A stretch of 64,000 nt of DNA, taken from NCBI GenBank assembly GCA_010093515.1, contig MU001674.1:544246-608245 (forward strand). The letters are read 5' to 3'. The notes beneath the pieces were generated by a model that made no database searches, had not been told where the DNA came from, and was given only the letters and a program-made list of their open reading frames with translations. Origin of the DNA: Lineolata rhizophorae (taxonomy: Eukaryota; Ascomycota; Dothideomycetes; Lineolatales; Lineolataceae). This document shows, piece by piece, positions 57,437 through 64,000 of this stretch; the stretch's first letter is position 1, and each line of letters begins with the position of its first letter. A program made the position numbers and the translations under genes.

Positions 57437-59747
57437 TCACATCACCACGCAGTCCTTGTCGTCCTTCCCCTGGAGCTTCCCCTTCTTCCCGCCGCCCTCG
57501 TTCGTGCTCGGCGGGATGCCCGGGTCGCCCGAGGCCGCCGCGCGGATGATGGCGAGGCGCTGCTTGGCGCGGTCGTCGCCGTGGTCGGCCGCCTGGACGT
57601 ACCAGCGGTTGGCCTCGAGGACGTCGCGGCGGCATCCGATGCCCATCTCGGTGAAGTAGCCGACGGCGTACTCGGCCTTTGGCAGTCCTGTCCGTAAGTT
57701 TTAGCCATCGTTCTCGGGAGGGGAGGGAAGGGGGGTGCAGCTAGAAGAGAATGGCTAACGTTCAAAAGGAAGAAAGAAAAGGGAGAGGGAAAAAAGAAAA
57801 AAAGAAAAAAAAAAGCTCACCGAGCTCGGCGGCCCGCTTGGCCCACTCGTACGCCTCGTTCTCGTCCTTCTCCAACACCGGCTCCGCGCCCACCATGTAC
57901 CACGCGCAAAGCGCCATCATGGCATCGGGCATGCCAGCCTGGGCGGCGCCGTTGTAGAAGTGCACGCTGAGCGCCGGGTCGCGCGGGCAGCCGAGGCGGC
58001 CGTGCTCGTACGCCTCGCCGAGCAGGAAGCTCGCCTGCACGTGGCCGAGGTCGGCCGCCTGGGTCAGCAGCTGCGCCGCGTACGCCTCGTCCTTGAACAC
58101 GTCGTCGCGGTACCCGTTGAGGTGCAGCAGCGCCAGCTCGAAGGGCGCCTCCTTATACTGGTAGTCGGCGCCCTCGGCTGCCCGCTTCAGCCACTTGATG
58201 CCCTCGCGATGCCGCCCGCCCAGGCCCATGTCGCCCGTCAGGCACGCCTTGCCCAAGCGCGTCGCCGCGCCCGGGTGGTTCTTGGACGCCGCCTGCCGGT
58301 AGAACTGCACCGCCTTGGCGTAGTCCTTGCGGCAGCCCCAGCCGAACTCGTAGCACAGGCCGGCGCGGTACCCGCTCTCCGCGTGGCCGTGCTTCGACGC
58401 CGCCACGAAGAGCGGGAACGCCCGGTCCCAGTCTTCCTTGCCCTTGTTGAACAGGCCGGATGCGTATCCGTCGGCGAGGTAGTACTGGGCGAACGGGTAT
58501 CCGCGGTCCGACAGCTTCTGGAGAATGGTGCGCGCCTCGCGAATCAGGTCGTTGTACTGCTCCGTCGTGGCGGGCGACGGCGGCATCGCGTTTAGATCCT
58601 GGGCCGCGTGCACCATGAAGATGGCGAACTCGTACTGGATTGCCGGATCGTTGGTCTTCTTGACGTTGGCCCGATACATCTCGAGCGTTTTCTTCGACTC
58701 GAGCAAAGACGCGTTGGAGCCGACGACGGAGCGCAGGTCGGCGTTGTCCAAAGCCATCATGGACGTCGGTGCGACCTGCTGGTGGTAGGGAATGTTGTTC
58801 AAGAGGTCGACGTAGGAAGTAGGCCGGCTCTCCGGCGATTTTCGAGATGAGGAGAGTGCGCGGCCGTAGCTTCTAGGTGAGCCGCTCGACGTCGGCGAGC
58901 CGCCTATCGATACCTGAGGCGAGTGAGCGCGCCCTCGCGGGCCGAAGTCAGAGCCCGGGGTCACTGCGGAGTGCGGACGCTGGATTGTCGTCCGAGGCAC
59001 CTGGAGCTGCCCGGAGTAAGTGCTCCCGTGGTCGCTTGAGGCAGCCCGCCCATGACCCCGTGGCGAAGTCCTCATTACCCCGAGCGAACTCTTGTGCTCC
59101 ATGCTGCGCTGGGCCATGTCATTGAACGGCACATGGTGGTACTGCAGCGGCTGGTACCCTTCACCAGACTGCGAGATATCCTCCCCGCTTCCATTATCCC
59201 CGCGATCAAACCGTTTCATACTCGTATCCGAATCCGTCCTGTCTGACGCGCTGCGCAGCGTTCCGGCAATCGATGCCACCTCCGCCTCGCGCGCCTGCTG
59301 CAAGTGTGAGGGCGCTGTGGTAATGTGCCGCTGTCGGAACGGGATCGACTTCGTCGGCGGCAACGAGTCGCGGGGACGTTCGGGAAACGGGCTGTCGAGG
59401 TCGCGAGATCCGGTCCGCACCGACTGAGTGTCCGAGCTAGGCGTCATCGATGCCGCCGACTGCCTGAAGGAGCTACCGACAAAGCCGTTTTCTGACCGGC
59501 CCCCTATGGAGCTGGGAGTGGAGGAGAAGGGCCGCTGTAGTGGCGGCGACTTTGGCGGCGGGGGTGGCGGAAGTGAGTCTAGGTCTGGCGGAGCAGTAGA
59601 GTGGACTGGCTTCCGTTTCAGTGAGGGGGATGATCGCGGCTCCTGTCCATTCACCTCGTTCGTCGTCGGGCTGGTGCGGTATATTTGCTCGGATGCGCCG
59701 GCTGTCGACTGGACGTTGACGCTGGGAAATGCATCCCCATACGCCAT
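57437..59747 (-). CDS. SKT5: Skt5/Chs4-type chitin synthase activator, Sel1 repeats
   Basis: Activator and bud-neck or septum anchor of class IV chitin synthase (yeast Chs4/Skt5 with Chs3). Exon 1 is 59747-57821 and exon 2 is 57687-57437, with a GTGAGC donor, GACAG acceptor and phase 1, 725 aa. The true ATG is 59747 (MAYGDAFPSVNVQ); codons before it start at GTG and run through an A-tract. The N-terminal 300 residues are disordered, with a proline run (LPPPPPPKSPP). From about residue 400, Sel1-like TPR repeats follow, for example GYPFAQYYLADGYASG, AESGYRAGLCYEFGWG, AATRLGKACLTGDMG, ASFLLGEAYEHGRLG and AEYAVGYFTEMGIG. The C-terminus is DKDCVVM, a CaaX farnesylation box as in yeast Skt5. It lies head-to-head with a class IV chitin synthase gene. 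Confidence 0.93.
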
Positions 59748-62700
59748 TTTTTTTTTCTTTTCACAGCCCGGCACTGCTCACTTCTCTGGGACAAACGAAG
59801 CTGAAGGCCGCACTAGGAGGGCAAAGAAAACGAGTGAGGTCGGTGGTAAGGAGGGATGGTTGTCTCGACCCTGGTCGGCGCCTGCAGCCTCCCGGAGCGC
59901 CACAGCAGCCCAACAGGGCAAAAGTTAAAAAGAGAAGAGACTAGGAGAAGGCTTAAGCGGCCTCGGCGCAAGCAAGAACGGAAGGAGAAAGTTTCAATAA
60001 TCCCTGGACGTGAACGGACGGCACGGCGGAGCACCGCGGAACAGCACGATACTCCGTGGCTTTGAAATTGAAGTCTACTTGGGATTAAAAGTCAGCTCAG
60101 CCCGGGACGGGGGAGAGGGAACGCGTCTGGCGGAGGATGCAGGGCCCCGAATGCGCGTCACACTCGGGGGGTGCGCGTCTTTGGTCGCCATGTAAGACCA
60201 GACGAGGGTTGATGACGCAGGGGCACGTTTATTTTTTTCTTTGGTTGACTGGTCTCCGAGGCGGTGGTGTGGGTACGTACCTTAGGGGCGTCCGGGAAAG
60301 GGCGGCTGCAGGAAGCAGGTCCTAAAGGTTCCAGAATCCGAGTCCCGGGATCCGGATCCGGTGCACGAGTGAAAGGGGCAGCCGGGCCACGGGCGACCGA
60401 GCTGGTTGCACTGGGGAACTGCGATCAGCGGCAGCTGGGACGACTCGACGAAGGAAGGACCCTTTCCACCTGAATCGAACCCGGTCGCTGGGGCGTCTCC
60501 TGATCCGCGGTTGGCGCAAACGGCTTTTCCGTTGACTGGAGCGAGCGACGGTAAAGTCAAAACGACAGCGACAAGGCAGCACGCAATAGGGAACAGAAAA
60601 ACAAAACAAAAGAACGAAAAAAAAATTGGACGCAAGACTGGCCGCGCCGTCTCTATATTTGTCCTCTGGGTTGGGGGATGCAGATGCGCACGCAAATACC
60701 CCACATGCGACGCGCGCCCGGGCGGGAGTATGCCTTCTTTTTTTTTTTTGGCCTTTCTTTTCGTCCCGTCTCTTCTTTTTTGCCTCGCCCTACGTAAAGT
60801 CTGGACGAATCCCAGGGCCGCGTGGGCGGGCGTCAGGCGGGCGGGCGGTCCTTGGCGCGGCTGCCGCACCGATCCGGCCGTCTGTGTCTCCTGTGTCTCT
60901 CTCTCTGCTCGACGTCGCCCACGTTGGGCGCTCCCTTTGAGTCTTTGACGCAGCTCAGCTGGGTGCGCCAGAGGTGGCCTGAGGACGCGCCCGAACGGGG
61001 GAAGTATGAAAGCGGTGCAAATAATGCGGCTTGCGCCTCCCGCCGGCTGGCTCGGCCCTCGTTGATGCGGCCGCCCGGCTGCCCGCCTCTTTGTGTGATC
61101 TCTCACAATAATAACGATGATCAGCCAAGCAAGGTAGCGGACGTATGTAGTAGGTAAGCGGTTGAGTAGTGAGTTGATGAGTGAGTTTTTAGGCAGCCCC
61201 TATTAGGAGAGAATGGCTCGAGAAATGGTCCTGCTGTTTAGTAGAAGGTTTCTGCGCTAGCTCCGGCATCTGGGCAAGCTGCGAGTCAGCCGACGTTATG
61301 GCTTTAGGCAAGGCGTCGGATTGGGTCAAGGTTCTCAAGGCGCGCGGCGGTTGGCGAAACTGCGCTGAGCTGGTCGCAAGAGATCTCTGGCGCGCAAGAT
61401 GAGAGAGAGCTTCCGAGAGCCAAACATATGTATACTACGTAACAATGTTCGCGCTGCGGGGGCTTGCGATGCTTGCAACCCGAAAATTTGGTCGACGTTT
61501 TCAGCCTCCAGCCACTTGCGATCAGCAAGGAATGCGGCTCAGCCGGTAGCGATTCATATTGTCGCACTAGGTACGGAGTACTGCCTACTAACGTCCTTTC
61601 CTGTATACATACAAAGTGAATAAACCAACTGAACGTATGCCAACTGAGTCCCGCGCACATGACGTTGCGACCGAAGAGAGCACGCCTCCCACCCCCGGTT
61701 TCTTTAATATTGTTGGTGCGGAGTGAAGTGCAGGTCGTCAATTTGAAGTGGCGGACCAAAGCGGCGGGTGGCATTCCAAGGCATTACTTCGAACAGAAGG
61801 CCTCGAAGCGCCCATATCGTTCAAACGTCATGCCCCGGAGCCGCTCGGCGGTCAATGCCCGGCCTTGGCCGCGAGCATTTCCCGCAACACGCCCTCTTGC
61901 AATCAGCTTTCGCCTTGTTCATTTTTCGGGAGTCTAGGAAGCTGCTGCCGACACCCGTACGCGTCTCTACACGTTGTTGCAGTACCCACCCGGCCCTGTT
62001 TCCGACCGTCCAGCCTTGCATCCCGTCCTCAGCCCCCCTCGAGCCCATATTGGGTGCAGCTGCGGCCTTGGGCCTAGCGGTTCAGCTTGTGCTTGTATGT
62101 ACGTAGTATAGCAGCATGAAGCGAAGAAAACAAGCCACCAGAAGCGGGGCAGGCTGGGCCAGCGTTTCGATGCGGGAGGGACAAGGCTGCAAGCGCGCCA
62201 AAAACCTTAAAGCGCGGGCTGACGGGCTTGGACCTAGACGGTCCGGTCCCAAAGCGGGCGCATTTGCATGCGTGTGTGTGTGTGTGTACTACGTACAAGA
62301 AGACGCATACGCAATACGCCATCTGTATACAGGAAACAGGCGGGCGGTGGACGGGCTGAGGGGAAGTCGCCGGCTGTCGCCAGGTGCGACAAGAGAGGAG
62401 AAGCATACAAAGTACCGACAAGGGAAGGTGGCACGGGCACCGTACGGGCGCGCCCTGATTGGCCCAGCGGCGCGGGAACCTTGTCGCGGCCGCCTTCGGA
62501 GGCCTGGGCTTTCTCTCCCTCTTCTCCTCCCCCCCGCCTCCAACCTGAGGCTGCGCGCGCGTCCTTCCTTGTACGTAGTAGCAGTATCTAATCCGCAGCC
62601 CGCTGTGTCTGTAGCTCGAATTGAAACAAGATTTATTCCCCGTTTCAGATGCAGGGCTGCGCCGAGATGCTGCACGCCCGGGCGCGCGTGTGTGTGGCGC

Positions 62701-63574
62701 CGAAACGCCAGATTCTGCGCCTGGGCGGACGGCGAGGGCGCCAAAAAATGTATTGGAAAAAGTGCCCGCCACAGGCCTTCGATGGACGGCCGGTGGGTGG
62801 CTGAAAGCGTGTACATACATACGTAGTACGGTACGGACGCAGACAACACGAGGGCGGGCGGCGGCGGAAAGCCACAGCCCGGGCCTTGCCTGTTCGGACG
62901 CTTGGGGGCAGCCAGGGGCGCCCCTGTGTACGTAAAAGCTGGGCGGGCGGGCTGCTCGGGCAACGCACAGCCCCCGGCCCCGGCGGCGGCCGTCGCTTCC
63001 AACAATAGGCTGTGCCACCCCCGGGCCCCCGGGCGCGTCTTGCCGGTCCTCTCCTCCCCTTCCCGTCCAGGGGGCAGCCGCGACCTGTGATTGTTGTTTC
63101 AACGCTGCCGGGTCTTCGTGCCAGCCTCGACGTTCGTTCCAGCCAACTGTTGTGTACCTTCGCTTTTCCACCTCCTCCGGCCAAGCAGCCACACCTTCGT
63201 TCGCTGCGGCGCGCGCCCGACTCCCGCTTCCGTTTACGCCTTCGAGCCCGCCGCCTCGACGTCACGCCAGACGCGCGCCTTCCCACAACCACCGCCCGCT
63301 ACCTCAACCTTCCTGCTCTTCACCTCCCGCCCAACTTCCTCCTGCCTAGCCGTCGCCGCTGCATTCGCTCGAGTCTTCGGCTATTCTCCGGAGCATCTTT
63401 GCTCCACCGCGCTCTCGCCGCCTCTTTCTAGTCTTTCGTTGGCCCGCGGCGCCTTCCTGCCAACGCATCACCGCCGTTGCTACTGTCGTTCTCGTCCAGA
63501 GCTTCTGCTGTCGAGACTCGCCGTCGCCCGTCGCCGACATCCGACGGCAACCGGGGGCTTGGCCCACCGTCTAC
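59748..63574. promoter_or_regulatory. Long shared upstream region of SKT5 and the chitin synthase
   Basis: About 3.8 kb without a supported gene between two divergent cell-wall genes. TACGTA palindromes occur at 60274, 60791, 61436, 62100, 62290, 62572, 62820 and 62929 (first base). A (GT)8 repeat is at 62272-62287. The last 600 bases before the chitin synthase are strongly pyrimidine-rich on the + strand, fitting a long leader. Large open frames on the minus strand (for example 62074-63192) are a by-product of GC richness and lack homology. Confidence 0.55.
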
Positions 63575-63696
63575 GTGAGTCCCGACCCAAGGGGGAAAAA
63601 AAAATACAAAACATTGAGCGAACTTGTGGACGAATTGCTGCCTTGCTTGAAGAATGTGTGGAGTGCGGTGGCTAACAGCATCGCGGTCCATTATAG
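63575..63696 (+). other. Leader (5' UTR) intron of the chitin synthase gene
   Basis: GTGAGT donor at 63575, GCTAAC branch site at 63671-63676, TTATAG acceptor at 63691-63696, only four bases before the ATG. 122 nt. Confidence 0.65.
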
Positions 63697-63700
63697 CATC

Positions 63701-64000
63701 ATGTCCCAACGCCAGCCGGCGTCTCCCAAGCGGGACCCGAAACGGTCGCCGTACAAGGACTCGCCGTCGCGGCGCCGCCGGCCCTCGGACATCGAAGCGA
63801 AGCCGCTCGACAACCTCGCCTCCCCCGTGTCGCCGACGCGACGAGCCGCGCGCCACGGCCACGGCACCTCGCAGAACCGGTTCCCGTCGCCGGGCACGCC
63901 GACCGGCGACCGGGATCCGATGATGCCGCAGCGCAAGGAGAGCAAGGGCCTCGGCCGCAAGAGGAGCCTGATCCGGCCGGAGCGCAGTCGCATCGATCGC
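63701..64000 (+). CDS. Class IV chitin synthase, N-terminal 100 codons (cut by window end)
   Basis: Start of a gene that continues past the window. The open frame begins at ATG 63701 (MSQRQPASPKRDPKRSP) and runs to the edge without a stop. The N-terminal tail is basic and Ser/Pro/Arg-rich, and then shows RKRSLIRPERSRIDR. Yeast Chs3 and fungal class IV enzymes carry the same signature near their N-terminus (GSLVRPERSRL in Chs3), ahead of the membrane and catalytic parts. The catalytic QRRRW region is outside the window, so the class rests on this one motif and on the neighbouring Skt5 homologue. Product role: a membrane enzyme adding GlcNAc from UDP-GlcNAc to chitin. Confidence 0.7.
   Translation, partial: MSQRQPASPKRDPKRSPYKDSPSRRRRPSDIEAKPLDNLASPVSPTRRAARHGHGTSQNRFPSPGTPTGDRDPMMPQRKESKGLGRKRSLIRPERSRIDR

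Noticed and set aside
60282-61106. 274-codon minus-strand open frame upstream of SKT5
   Set aside because: Arg/Pro/Ala-rich by composition, no domain, lies in the promoter region.
62074-63192. 372-codon minus-strand open frame in the chitin synthase upstream region
   Set aside because: Crosses the (GT)8 repeat and pyrimidine-rich leader; translation is low complexity with no family match.
1-64000. CRISPR arrays, bacterial-type operons, rRNA genes
   Set aside because: No spaced direct repeats, no Shine-Dalgarno-led gene strings and no rRNA sequence were seen; all firm genes are spliced or typical eukaryotic.

Overview
This window is nuclear DNA from a filamentous ascomycete (Pezizomycotina, most likely Sordariomycetes). 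The evidence is the gene content (class IV chitin synthase with its Skt5-type activator, a PAS hybrid histidine kinase, Mps1, Prp4, Sec20, Ost2), short introns of about 50-120 nt with GTRNGT / CTRAC / YAG signals, GC-rich Ala/Gly/Pro/Ser-biased coding sequence, and promoters full of TACGTA-type palindromes. I see no bacterial operons, no CRISPR, no rRNA, and no recognisable transposase, reverse transcriptase or capsid gene. The genus cannot be named from sequence alone.

Layout. 1-1.7 kb: intergenic. 1.7-6.3 kb (-): four-exon PAS hybrid histidine kinase. 7.9-9.6 kb (-): C2H2 zinc-finger protein with its two fingers split by an intron. 9.6-31.4 kb: a gene-poor, compositionally mixed block of about 21 kb with no recognisable conserved gene. 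It holds several short, spliced, coding-like models without family assignment (10.8, 14.3, 16.2, 25.1 and 28.2 kb), open-frame fragments, small exact tandem duplications and poly-T/poly-A junctions. 31.4-64 kb: a dense housekeeping block in the order MPS1 (-), DUF4470/MYND protein (+), PRP4 (-), PTC7-type PP2C (+), RTC4-like (-), RCL1 (-), SEC20 (+), TMEM14 family (-), OST2/DAD1 (+), ARO8-type aminotransferase (-), SKT5/CHS4 activator (-), and the 5' end of a class IV chitin synthase (+) cut by the window edge.

Functional links. Most neighbours are unrelated core genes (spindle checkpoint, splicing, rRNA processing, ER-Golgi SNARE, N-glycosylation, amino-acid metabolism). Several pairs are divergent over intergenic stretches of only 0.3-1 kb: MPS1/DUF4470, PRP4/PTC7, RCL1/SEC20 and TMEM14/OST2. 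The one clear functional pair is at the right end. The Skt5 homologue, with Sel1 repeats and a CVVM farnesylation tail, is head-to-head with a class IV chitin synthase, the enzyme class that yeast Skt5/Chs4 activates. They share a long intergenic region of about 4 kb with many TACGTA palindromes.

Coordinates of multi-exon genes give the outer CDS limits; exon joins are in the evidence. Splice sites were assigned by eye from consensus, reading frame and remembered family sequence. No alignment or transcript data were available.
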